This document shows positions 56,769-64,000 of a stretch of 64,000 nt of DNA, in pieces. The position numbers and the translations under genes are program-made. The notes under the pieces were generated by a model. It was not told where the DNA came from. It did not search any database and saw only the letters and a program-made list of their open reading frames with translations. Position 1 is the first letter of the stretch. Each line of letters starts with the position of its first letter. Origin of the DNA: Amycolatopsis mongoliensis (GTDB taxonomy: Bacteria; Actinomycetota; Actinomycetes; Mycobacteriales; Pseudonocardiaceae); contig NZ_CP127295.1 in the NCBI RefSeq assembly GCF_030285665.1, positions 10,664,001-10,728,000 on the forward strand, written 5' to 3'.

Positions 56769-57374
56769 ATGAAACTGACAACCACCACGCAGATCTCCGT
56801 CGACGGCGTGATGCAGGGGAACGGCGGACGCCACCCCGAGCTCGACGGCGGGTTCGTGCGCGGCGGCTGGGCGAGGATGCGGTTCGACGAAGAATCCGGA
56901 TCGTACGTCAACGACATCTACCAGCGCGCGGACGCGTTCCTGTTCGGCCGGCGAACCTACGAGTTCTTCGCCGGCTACTGGGGAGTGATCGAACCGGGCA
57001 GCAACACCATCGCCGACGCCCTCAACACGCGGCCCAAGTACGTCGCGTCGAACACGCTGACCGAACCCGGCTGGGCCGAGACGACCCTGCTCTCCGGTGA
57101 CCTCGCGGCGGCCATCGGCGAGCTGAAGGCCAAACCGGGCGGTGAGCTGCAGGTGCACGGCAGCGGCGCCCTGATCCGGTGGCTGCTCGAGCACGACCTG
57201 GTCGACGAGATGACACTGCTCGTCGTCCCGGTGGTCGTCGGCGAGGGCACGCGGCTGTTCCCCGAGGCCGGCCTGGACACCTCGCTCGAGCTGGTCGAAT
57301 CGCGTGCCTTCCCGAAGGGCATCGTGGCTCAGGTCTACCGGACCGACGGCCGCCCGCAGTACCCCTCCGAGTGA
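56769..57374 (+). CDS. RibD C-terminal/DHFR-like reductase, copy 2
   Basis: 201 residues and clearly a tandem duplicate of the preceding gene: it shares FLFGRRTYE, PKYVASNTLT and the whole block GGELQVHGSGALIRWLL. It differs mostly in the N-terminal part (NGGRHPELDGGFVRGGWARM). ATG follows AGAAAGGAA. Both copies keep the NADPH-binding motif, so both are probably active. Confidence 0.88.
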   Translation: MKLTTTTQISVDGVMQGNGGRHPELDGGFVRGGWARMRFDEESGSYVNDIYQRADAFLFGRRTYEFFAGYWGVIEPGSNTIADALNTRPKYVASNTLTEPGWAETTLLSGDLAAAIGELKAKPGGELQVHGSGALIRWLLEHDLVDEMTLLVVPVVVGEGTRLFPEAGLDTSLELVESRAFPKGIVAQVYRTDGRPQYPSE

Positions 57375-57603
57375 CGAGGACGGCGAAGGCTCGGCGGAGA
57401 CGTGGCAGTCTCCGCGAGCCCTCGTCCGGGCCCCGGCGCGACGCTGCCCCCGCAAGCGACGAGATGCGCCGCGGCCGGCACCTCCAGCATGCTGGCGAAG
57501 ATGCCCCTTCCCGCGCGCCCGGCCGTTCACCGGGTTCGGCGCCGTGGCAGGCCTTCGCCCAGCGGCCGGACGACCCGGCGGCCCGACAGAGGAGACGGGA
57601 CAG
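57375..57603. other. Spacer before the second hydroxylase
   Basis: 229 bp, arginine/proline-coding in all frames; no gene seen and no clear hairpin. AGAGGAGACGGG near 57589 is a good ribosome site for the short frame at 57604. Confidence 0.35.
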
Positions 57604-57711
57604 ATGGCCAACCCGCTCGCAGTACCGGACGCTGACCACCGGCACCTCTCGCGAGAGCGCGGCACTCGCCCGGCGGCGCACGCCGAGTCCGGGGCGGGGG
57701 TGGCGCGGTGA
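57604..57711 (+). CDS. Possible 35-residue coupled peptide upstream of hpaB copy 2
   Basis: ATG preceded by AGAGGAGACGGGACAG opens a 35-codon frame ([14 protein letters not shown]..., ending SGAGVAR) whose TGA overlaps the GTG of the hydroxylase (GTGA). The peptide is polar and arginine/histidine-rich and matches no family I know. It may be a real small protein, a leader that couples translation, or the 3' end of a lost gene. Confidence 0.4.
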   Translation: MANPLAVPDADHRHLSRERGTRPAAHAESGAGVAR

Positions 57712-59252
57712 CCGAGCCGACGCGGCCGCTGACCGGGGCCGAGTACCTCGAGAGCCTGCGCGACGACCGCGAAATCTACCTCTACGGCGAACGCGTCAAA
57801 GACGTCACCGCGCACCCCGCTTTCTGCAACCCGGCAAGGATGACCGCCCGGCTCTACGACGCCCTCCATGCCCCGAAGCACCGCGACATCCTCACCACGG
57901 CCACGGATGCCGGCGGACCGGGCGGCTACACCCACCGTTTCTTCACCACCCCGCACAGCGCCGACGACCTCGTCGCCGACCAGAAGGCCATCGCCGAGTG
58001 GTCTCGCCTCAGCTACGGCTGGATGGGCCGATCCCCTGATTACAAAGCCGCCTTCCTCGGCACCCTCGGCGCCAACGCCGACTTCTACAACCCCTTCGCC
58101 GACAACGCCCGACGCTGGTACCGCGAATCCCAGGAAAAAGTTCTCTACTGGAACCACGCTTTCGTGCACCCGCCCGTCGACCGCGACCGGCCACCCCACG
58201 AAGTCGCCGACGTCTTCGTCCACGTCGAACGCGAAACCGACAACGGCCTCATCGTCTCCGGCGCCAAAGTCGTCGCCACCGGGTCGGCGCTGACCCACTA
58301 CAACTTCATCGCCCACGACCGGCTGCCGGTCAAGGACCGCAAGTTCAACATCGTGGCCACCGTGCCGATGGACGCACCCGGCATGAAGCTGATCTGCCGC
58401 CAGTCCTACACCGCCGCCTCCGCCCTCACCGGCAGCCCCTTCGACTACCCCCTCTCCTCCCGCATGGACGAAAACGACGCCGTCCTCGTGATGGACAAGG
58501 TGCTCATTCCCTGGGAGAACGTGTTCATCTACGGCGACGTGGCCAAAGTGGGGATGTTCGCCGGGCAGTCGGGGTTCAACGAGCGAGCCCAGTTCCACGG
58601 CGCCACGCGGCTCGCGGTGAAGTTCGAATTCCTGGCCGGCCTGCTCGCCAAAGCCTTGGAGATCACCGGCGTCAGCGACTTCCGCGGGGTGCAGTCCCGG
58701 CTGGGCGAAGTCCTCGCTTGGCGCAACCTGCTCTGGGGCCTGTCCGACGCCGCCGCCCGCAATCCGGTGCCGTGGCGCAACGGGTCGGTGCTCCCCAACC
58801 CGGACTACGGGATGGCCTACCGCTGGTTCTCCCAGCTCGGCTACGCCCGCATCCGCGAAATCGTCCTCCAAGACGTCGCCAGCGGCCTCATCTACCTCAA
58901 CTCCAGCGCCAAGGACTTCGAAAATCCCGACGTCCGGCCGTATCTGGACAAGTACCTCCGTGGCTCCCACGGCATCGACGCCGTCGAACGCGTGAAGGTC
59001 ATGAAGCTGCTGTGGGACGCCGTCGGCACCGAATTCGGCGGCCGCCACGAACTCTACGAACGCAACTACACCGGCAGCCACGAAAACACCCGGGTGGCGT
59101 TGCTGCTCGGCCAGCTGGCCGACGGAAAGCTCGACAGCTACAAGCAATTCGTCGACAACTGCCTCGCCGAATACGACCTCGACGGATGGACCGTCCCCGA
59201 CCTCACCACCTTCGACCAGCTCGGCAAGGCGGGCCGCGACCTCCTCGGCTGA
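57708..59252 (+). CDS. HpaB-type flavin-dependent hydroxylase, copy 2
   Basis: 514 residues, same length and domain plan as the gene at 39334, with the same motifs ([53 protein letters not shown]). Differences cluster in residues 85-125, 205-235 and in the C-terminal third. GTG at 57708 overlaps the short upstream frame. Reaction as for copy 1: ortho-hydroxylation of a phenol using external FADH2. Two copies imply either two substrates/positions or a dosage effect. Confidence 0.9.
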   Translation: MTEPTRPLTGAEYLESLRDDREIYLYGERVKDVTAHPAFCNPARMTARLYDALHAPKHRDILTTATDAGGPGGYTHRFFTTPHSADDLVADQKAIAEWSRLSYGWMGRSPDYKAAFLGTLGANADFYNPFADNARRWYRESQEKVLYWNHAFVHPPVDRDRPPHEVADVFVHVERETDNGLIVSGAKVVATGSALTHYNFIAHDRLPVKDRKFNIVATVPMDAPGMKLICRQSYTAASALTGSPFDYPLSSRMDENDAVLVMDKVLIPWENVFIYGDVAKVGMFAGQSGFNERAQFHGATRLAVKFEFLAGLLAKALEITGVSDFRGVQSRLGEVLAWRNLLWGLSDAAARNPVPWRNGSVLPNPDYGMAYRWFSQLGYARIREIVLQDVASGLIYLNSSAKDFENPDVRPYLDKYLRGSHGIDAVERVKVMKLLWDAVGTEFGGRHELYERNYTGSHENTRVALLLGQLADGKLDSYKQFVDNCLAEYDLDGWTVPDLTTFDQLGKAGRDLLG

Positions 59253-59291
59253 GGTCCCGGACGGGCCACTCCCGAGAGCAGGAGACGGACC

Positions 59292-59322
59292 GGGCCCGGA
59301 GCTTTCCATCCGCTCCGGGCCC
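59292..59322. terminator. Terminator between hpaB copy 2 and quinoprotein gene
   Basis: GGGCCCGGAGC and GCTCCGGGCCC form a perfect 11-bp stem around a 9-nt loop, between convergent genes. Confidence 0.8.
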
Positions 59323-59360
59323 CTCTTCGCACCGATCGCCCCGGCGTCTTCCCCTGACGA

Positions 59361-60986
59361 TCAGAGGCCGAAGGCCAGCAGCACGTGTCCCTTGTCCGTC
59401 GAATACTCAGGCCAGTAGCCCGACTGCACGTACACCATCCCGTTCGAGATGACCGCACCTCCGCCCGTGCCGGTGATCGCGCTCCCCATGCCCTCGATCC
59501 CGTTCACCCCGGTGAAGTTCCGGATCGTGTCGAAGGTCCAGAGCACCTGGCCGTTCTTGGCGTCATATGCCCGGAACTTGCCGTCGTTCGAGCCCTCCCA
59601 CACCAGGCCGGGACTGCTGGACGCGGCCGGCCCGTGTGCGCGGACGCAGATGGCGGGATACTGCGCGGCGCCGCCCGTGGTGCAGCCGTCGGCGGGGTTC
59701 GGCGTCTGCCACCGGACGTCCCCGTTGGCCGGGTTCACCGCGAACAGCTTGCCCGGGTTGGCGTAGTACGTGGCAATGTAGAGCGACTTGCCGTCGTAGC
59801 TCGCGCCCCACTGGATGCCGCCCTGGCCACCGTTCGCCTGCGGCTCGCCGAGCAGACGGCGCCACACCACCTCACCGGTCCGCGCGTCGAACACGTGGTA
59901 CACACCCGTCTTCTGGCCGACGCCCACCAGCGTGCGGTCGCCGGCGACGAAGACGTTCGGGGTGCCCCCGATGTCGTAGTCGTTCGCCGTGCCCTCCGCG
60001 AGGCCCGGGCAGTAACCGGTCGGATCCGGGTCCCAGCACAGCATCCGCCACGTGTCGGAGTCGGTGACCTGGTTCTTCCAGCGCACGCCGCCGGTCCGGG
60101 CGTCCAGCGCCAGCATCGTGTCGACGTCACCGCCGCTGCCGCTGTAGTTCTGGCCGGTGCCGACGTACAGCGTGCCGGTACGCGGGTCGATCACCGGCGA
60201 GCTCCACACGCCGACGCCGGACGGGCCGAACATCGGCGCGCCGCTCGGCCACGTGCCGATCCGCTTCGGCTCAGGCACCGTGTAGTACCGCCACTTCAGC
60301 TCGCCGGTGCGGGCGTCGAGCGAGTCCAGGTGACCGCGGAACGTGCAGCACGCATAGTCCCGTCCCGCACCGTTCTCCAGGCTGGACACGCCGATGTAGA
60401 CCCGTCCTTTGTAGAAGATCGGTGAACTGGTGACGGTGGCGTACGGGTGCGTGTCGATCCGGGCGGACCAGCTCAACGCTCCTGTGCGAGCGTCGAGTGC
60501 GTAGAAGTAGCCCCGTGCGTCGCCGAAGTACACCTTGCCTTCCGCGACCGTGGGCGCGTCCCACACCATGATGCAGGTCGTGGCCGAGTTGGGCGGCCGG
60601 TCCGCGCAGTGGTTTTCCGGATCGACCGACTTCAGGTCGAACTCCCACTTCGCGGCACCGTTGCCGGCGTTCCGCGCGTAGAACTTGCCGTCCGACCCGC
60701 CGAAGTAGACCGTGTTGCCGACGACGGCCGGCTCGCTGCGCACGAACGTGCTCTCGGTCTTCGGGTAGGCGAACGCCCACTTCAGTTTCAGGTTCTTGAC
60801 ATTCCGTGCGTCGATGCGGTGCTCCGCCGCGGCGTAGCGGGACCCGAAGAGGTCCTTTTGCCACGTCGCCCAGTCACCCTCGCTTGTGGACTGTCCGGCA
60901 GCCGACACGCTGCCGGCCGTCGACGCGACAGTCAGGAGCACGACGGCGCCGAACGTGAAGAGTTTTCTTGCGCGTGAGAAGGACAA
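59361..60986 (-). CDS. Secreted PQQ-dependent dehydrogenase-like beta-propeller
   Basis: 541 residues with a Sec signal peptide (KLFTFGAVVLLTVASTAGSVSA). The body is a propeller with recurring W-motifs of the form ALDARTGxLxW (seen at least six times, e.g. YALDARTGALSW, SLDARTGELKW, ALDARTGGVRW). YACCTFRGH holds vicinal cysteines like those near PQQ in methanol and alcohol dehydrogenases. No cytochrome c motif (CxxCH) is present. It resembles polyvinyl-alcohol-dehydrogenase-type quinoproteins. PQQ synthesis genes are not in the window. An extracellular late oxidation is possible. Confidence 0.82.
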   Translation of the reverse strand: MSFSRARKLFTFGAVVLLTVASTAGSVSAAGQSTSEGDWATWQKDLFGSRYAAAEHRIDARNVKNLKLKWAFAYPKTESTFVRSEPAVVGNTVYFGGSDGKFYARNAGNGAAKWEFDLKSVDPENHCADRPPNSATTCIMVWDAPTVAEGKVYFGDARGYFYALDARTGALSWSARIDTHPYATVTSSPIFYKGRVYIGVSSLENGAGRDYACCTFRGHLDSLDARTGELKWRYYTVPEPKRIGTWPSGAPMFGPSGVGVWSSPVIDPRTGTLYVGTGQNYSGSGGDVDTMLALDARTGGVRWKNQVTDSDTWRMLCWDPDPTGYCPGLAEGTANDYDIGGTPNVFVAGDRTLVGVGQKTGVYHVFDARTGEVVWRRLLGEPQANGGQGGIQWGASYDGKSLYIATYYANPGKLFAVNPANGDVRWQTPNPADGCTTGGAAQYPAICVRAHGPAASSSPGLVWEGSNDGKFRAYDAKNGQVLWTFDTIRNFTGVNGIEGMGSAITGTGGGAVISNGMVYVQSGYWPEYSTDKGHVLLAFGL

Positions 60987-61902
60987 AGCTCACCACCTCA
61001 AGAGACGTCATCTGACCGCCGGCGACGGTCAGCGATTCGTTCTCTCGAATCCTTGACGGCGACCTGGGGTTCGCCATCCTCGAAAGTGCGCTCGTTCCCA
61101 TCCTCCACTCAGGACCGTACGCCGGCCCGGCCGCCGCTCGACCGCAGTTCACGGGAAGTACCGGCCCGGCTACCGGTCGTCGGGAGCGGGACGACGGCCG
61201 CGGCGACGCGACGCGGCTCGGCATGTCCGGAGATGCCGGTATACCCCTGGCGGGTGATAGTCGAGACCCTGCGGCGATCCACACCTTCCGGCAGGCGAGA
61301 AGTCCTTGGGGACCACGAGCAACACCTCGACGCGCCCGCGCGGCACCTGCACCACGCGAGCCTGCCGGGTACTGCCCGAACTGCGCGCGCACCGGCCGGG
61401 ACGCCTTCTACGGCGGCATCGACGTCGCCGGCACCGGCATCGAGCCCGAGTTCCCGCTCGAGCCCGACCTCGTGATCGACAACCACCCGCCGCGGACCGC
61501 GGCGGAGGCCGCCGGGCGGATCCCCGCGGCGCTCGAGAACGGATCGGCGCGGACGGTCCCTCGATGAAGATCGTCCTGCACATGCGCAGCAGCGGTTCGG
61601 ACGGCACCACGCCGGTCGCCGGGCTGCCGATGCCGGCGAGGCACGCGAGACCGGACCTGGCTCGCGCTCACCGGAATGCCCGCGACCCGGCGGGCGTCGA
61701 ACTCGCTCGCCTGCCCGGCGGCATCGAAGCCCCCCTCGCCCGGCTGCTTCGCGGAGCCCGCGCCGTTCGGCCGGGCTCCGCTCGGACCGGTCCCATCGCG
61801 TCGGCTGACGGCGGCGCGCTGCCGGGCGCCGGGCGGTTCGGCGCTCCCCGTCGATCACGGGTGTTCGGGCCGGACGAAAGCCGGGCGCGGGAGAACGAAC
61901 GG
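60987..61902. other. Gene-poor region with a kinase-like remnant
   Basis: 916 bp between the quinoprotein and solute-binding-protein genes. Apart from the remnant at about 61374-61567 no coding region is supported. The 60987-61090 end should hold the quinoprotein promoter. Confidence 0.5.
61374..61567 (+). pseudogene. Possible C-terminal fragment of an APS-kinase-like protein
   Basis: One frame reads CARTGRDAFYGGIDVAGTGI, EPEFPLEPDLVIDNHPPRTA and AAGRIPAALENG, which recalls the end of adenylylsulfate kinases (GLY..., TGIxxPYExPxxPDLxIDT, then a final helix). The P-loop part is absent and upstream sequence is out of frame. Assignment is tentative; only a fragment is present. Confidence 0.35.
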
Positions 61903-63276
61903 TCAGGCCGTCACGGTGAGCGCGTCCGGGGTCACGGGCGGATACGCGAGGGCCGCCGCGTTGTGCCGGTCGAGCAGTGCCTGCGCTTCCTCCGTCGCCA
62001 GGCGGAACCGGCTCGCCGGCTCCGCTCCCGAGACCAGCACGTCGTGCATCGCCGCGATCATGACGCCGTTGACGCCGTTGAGGTTACCGAGCAGCGGACC
62101 GGCTCCGGCCGGCGTCCGGTTCGGTGAAGCGAGCTGTTCCGTCGCCACGCGGAAGCCGGGGAACGGCTCGGCCCAGTGCTCCGCCATGGCCTGCTCGTAC
62201 GCAGGCAGGGTCAGCGGAAGGGATCGGTCCCGCATCCGCGTGATCGCGTGCTCCGGGTCGAGCTGGTGCTGAAGGAAAGCCAGTGCGCCGTCCTCCTTCT
62301 CCTTCGGCAGACCGGCGGTCAGGAAGAAGGACTGGCCGCCGAACGGCCCGCCGCTGTAGGGCTGGTCACCGGAACGCGGCAGGTGACCGGCGGTGAGCTC
62401 GAAACCGCCTTCGGCCGCCATGCCCGCCATGACGTCGCCGACCGCCGAGGAAGTGACCGCGAAGGCGACCTCCTGCCGGCCGAACGCCTCCATGCCACCG
62501 AAATAGTCGTTCAACTCTCCGGTGTAGTGGTAATGGCCGCTCTCGTGCATCCCCTGCCACCACTTCACGTAGCGGAGCAACTCCGGAGAATCGAGGAAAA
62601 CCCGCGTGGACCGGCCGGTCCGGCCGTTGTCGCCGTTGCTGAACAACCCGCCCTGCCCGACGACCTCGCGGTGGAACAGCCAACCGTAGTTGGGCCAGGT
62701 GACCCCGTGCGGTGGCCCGTCCGCCAGCTCGGCGACCGCGCAACACGCGGCTTCCAGCTCCTGCCACGTCACCGGCATCCGGTCGATGCCGGCCCGCTCG
62801 AGCACGGTCTTGTTGGCGAAGAGGATGTTGCTCGTGACGGACGTCGGCATGGAAACCAGTTCGCCGCCCCGACTCCAGTAGTCACGCGCCGAGGGCATGA
62901 GATCGCCGATGACGACCGGTTCGCCGAGGATCTTGGCGCGGTCCCCGATCGCGCGCTGGACCGGCACGAACAACGGCTCGCCGTTGCGATCCCGCGTGTC
63001 GAGCGCCACCTGGGTCGCCGTGTAGACGTACTCGGCGAGGTCCGGCGGGTTTCCCCGCGCCACCGCTTCGGCCACCGCCTTCGGCAGCTCGCGGTAGTCG
63101 ATCTTGCGGATCCGCACCTGGTACTCCGGGTGTGCCCGGTTGAACGACTCGGCCGCGTCCACTATCGGATTACCGAAACCCGGAAGCATGTCCTCTTCGG
63201 AATCTTCGATCTTCGCGCTGTCCCCGAGCCATGCCTCGATGACGATGGGCACGTCGGTTCCGGTCGAATCCGACAC
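61903..63276 (-). CDS. Extracellular solute-binding-protein-fold protein without signal peptide
   Basis: 457 residues of the family 1 sugar-binding (UgpB/MalE-like) fold: ESFNRAHPEYQVRIRKIDYRELPKAV, PTSVTSNILFANKTVLERAG, PVTWQELEAACCAVAELADG, and GGQSFFLTAGLPKEKEDGALAF. GTG at 63276 follows GCGGAGGAT at 5 bp; a GTG 21 bp upstream also exists, but neither gives a signal peptide or lipobox. No ABC permease genes are near. It is therefore probably cytoplasmic and may have a non-transport role, such as binding a glycosylated intermediate. Confidence 0.82.
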   Translation of the reverse strand: MSDSTGTDVPIVIEAWLGDSAKIEDSEEDMLPGFGNPIVDAAESFNRAHPEYQVRIRKIDYRELPKAVAEAVARGNPPDLAEYVYTATQVALDTRDRNGEPLFVPVQRAIGDRAKILGEPVVIGDLMPSARDYWSRGGELVSMPTSVTSNILFANKTVLERAGIDRMPVTWQELEAACCAVAELADGPPHGVTWPNYGWLFHREVVGQGGLFSNGDNGRTGRSTRVFLDSPELLRYVKWWQGMHESGHYHYTGELNDYFGGMEAFGRQEVAFAVTSSAVGDVMAGMAAEGGFELTAGHLPRSGDQPYSGGPFGGQSFFLTAGLPKEKEDGALAFLQHQLDPEHAITRMRDRSLPLTLPAYEQAMAEHWAEPFPGFRVATEQLASPNRTPAGAGPLLGNLNGVNGVMIAAMHDVLVSGAEPASRFRLATEEAQALLDRHNAAALAYPPVTPDALTVTA

Positions 63277-63493
63277 AGCATCCTCCGCAGTTCTCACGTT
63301 GCCGAGCCAGGGCTGCCTCTGGAACCGAGACTAACAGCCGGCACCGGAACGTCCCCTCTCTTGCCGTGCGGGCCGTCGCACTTTTCGAGAGGTACCCGGC
63401 ATTTCCGCGTGGGACCATTCCGATTGCGTGCGCCCAACCGATCTTCGACGTGGCGAGCCGATCCGCATTCATTATCACCAGGAGGAAATGCTG
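63277..63493. promoter_or_regulatory. Divergent promoter region, binding protein / O-methyltransferase
   Basis: 217 bp between divergent genes. The last part (TCCGCATTCATTATCACC) is AT-rich for this genome, and AGGAGGA at 63480-63486 is the ribosome site for the methyltransferase. Confidence 0.5.
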
Positions 63494-64000
63494 ATGGCGA
63501 CCGGAGAACTGGACGAGATCGAGCAGTACGTGGTGGACGTGTCGCTCCGCGAGGACGATATCGCGCGCGAACTGCGAATGGCCACCATGCAGCTGCTCGC
63601 GCACGGCATGCTGGCCCCGCCGGCGGAGGGGCAGCTGCTCGGCTTCCTCGTCGGGCTGATCTCCGCCACCACCGTGGTGGAAGTCGGGACGTTCACCGGG
63701 TACAGCACACTGGCGATGGCCCGGGCCCTTCCCGCACACGGCCGGCTCATCACGTGCGATGTCAGCGCCGAGTGGGCCGACATCGGCCGGCCGTTCTGGG
63801 TCCGCGCCGGTGTCTCCGACCGCATCCAGCTCGAACTGCGACCGGCGGTCGAGACCCTGGACGCGCTCCTGGCCGACGGCGCGGCCGGCACCGTGGACCT
63901 CGCGTTCATCGACGCCAACAAGGACAGCTACTCCGTCTACTACGAACGGTGCCTCGAGCTGCTCCGGCCGGGCGGGTTGCTCGTGCTGGACAACGTGCTC
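63494..64000 (+). CDS. Catechol/caffeoyl-CoA-type O-methyltransferase, cut by the right edge
   Basis: 169 residues visible. SAM site VVEVGTFTGYSTLAMARALP, acidic loop ITCDVSAEW, and the metal-binding VDLAFIDANKDSYSVYYE are characteristic of metal-dependent O-methyltransferases that act on vicinal diols such as catechols. ATG at 63494 is 7 bp after AGGAGGA; the in-frame ATG at 63488 is too close to it. Its presence fits with the HpaB-type hydroxylases, which would generate the catechol. Confidence 0.9.
   Translation, partial: MATGELDEIEQYVVDVSLREDDIARELRMATMQLLAHGMLAPPAEGQLLGFLVGLISATTVVEVGTFTGYSTLAMARALPAHGRLITCDVSAEWADIGRPFWVRAGVSDRIQLELRPAVETLDALLADGAAGTVDLAFIDANKDSYSVYYERCLELLRPGGLLVLDNVL

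Overview
The window is high-GC actinobacterial DNA. Codons are strongly G/C-ending, many starts are GTG, genes often overlap as ATGA or GTGA, and there is a mycothiol-type oxidoreductase, a large NAD-glutamate dehydrogenase and long GC-rich hairpins between convergent genes. Gene order and protein character suggest a pseudonocardial actinomycete, most likely Amycolatopsis or a close relative. This is inference; no marker gene for species is present.

Left part (1 to about 36.6 kb) is mostly chromosomal backbone. After a small accessory stretch (dehalogenase-like hydrolase, NmrA protein, HxlR regulator, a frameshifted GH27 alpha-galactosidase, an LLM flavin oxidoreductase), bases 5.4-28.7 kb keep the order of the Mycobacterium tuberculosis Rv2464c-Rv2477c neighbourhood: Nei glycosylase, RpiB, Rv2466c-like DsbA protein, PepN, DUF5130, CtaJ, HNH nuclease, truncated haemoglobin, alpha-glucosidase, Rv2474c-like protein, thioesterase, NAD-GDH and EttA. 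Insertions in this block include a 2-phosphosulfolactate phosphatase/MBL pair, an MscS channel and a 15-copy hexapeptide-repeat protein. A CopD/CtaG membrane protein, a histidine phosphatase, an orphan sensor kinase, a LacI/MFS divergent pair and an I36 inhibitor-like secreted protein follow.

A tRNA-Arg(TCT) at 36.6 kb, with a decayed copy of its 3' part 250 bp upstream, marks the switch to an accessory region. About 1.4 kb of gene-poor DNA with a frameshifted monooxygenase fragment leads into a specialised-metabolite locus from 38.1 kb to the right edge, where it is cut.

The central observation there is a ThiG-fold protein (41.1 kb), an MFS transporter and a GT20 trehalose-phosphate-synthase-like glycosyltransferase (43.1 kb) in one tight unit. 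This is the pairing known from BE-7585A biosynthesis (BexX and BexG2), where a ThiG-like enzyme makes 2-thioglucose-6-phosphate and a GT20 enzyme couples it to a second sugar. Around it lie two mosaic HpaB-type flavin hydroxylases, an acyl-CoA-dehydrogenase-fold monooxygenase, a GlcD-type oxidase with an aminotransferase remnant, a P450, two methyltransferases, a stand-alone condensation-domain protein, tandem RibD-like reductases, a secreted quinoprotein, an unusual solute-binding protein without a signal peptide, an EmrB-type exporter and an ECF42-type sigma/DGPF pair. No PKS, NRPS adenylation domain, flavin reductase or sulfur-carrier protein is visible, so the scaffold genes probably lie to the right and sulfur is probably supplied by primary metabolism. 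The likely product class is a thiosugar conjugate of a hydroxylated aromatic; the structure cannot be deduced from this window.
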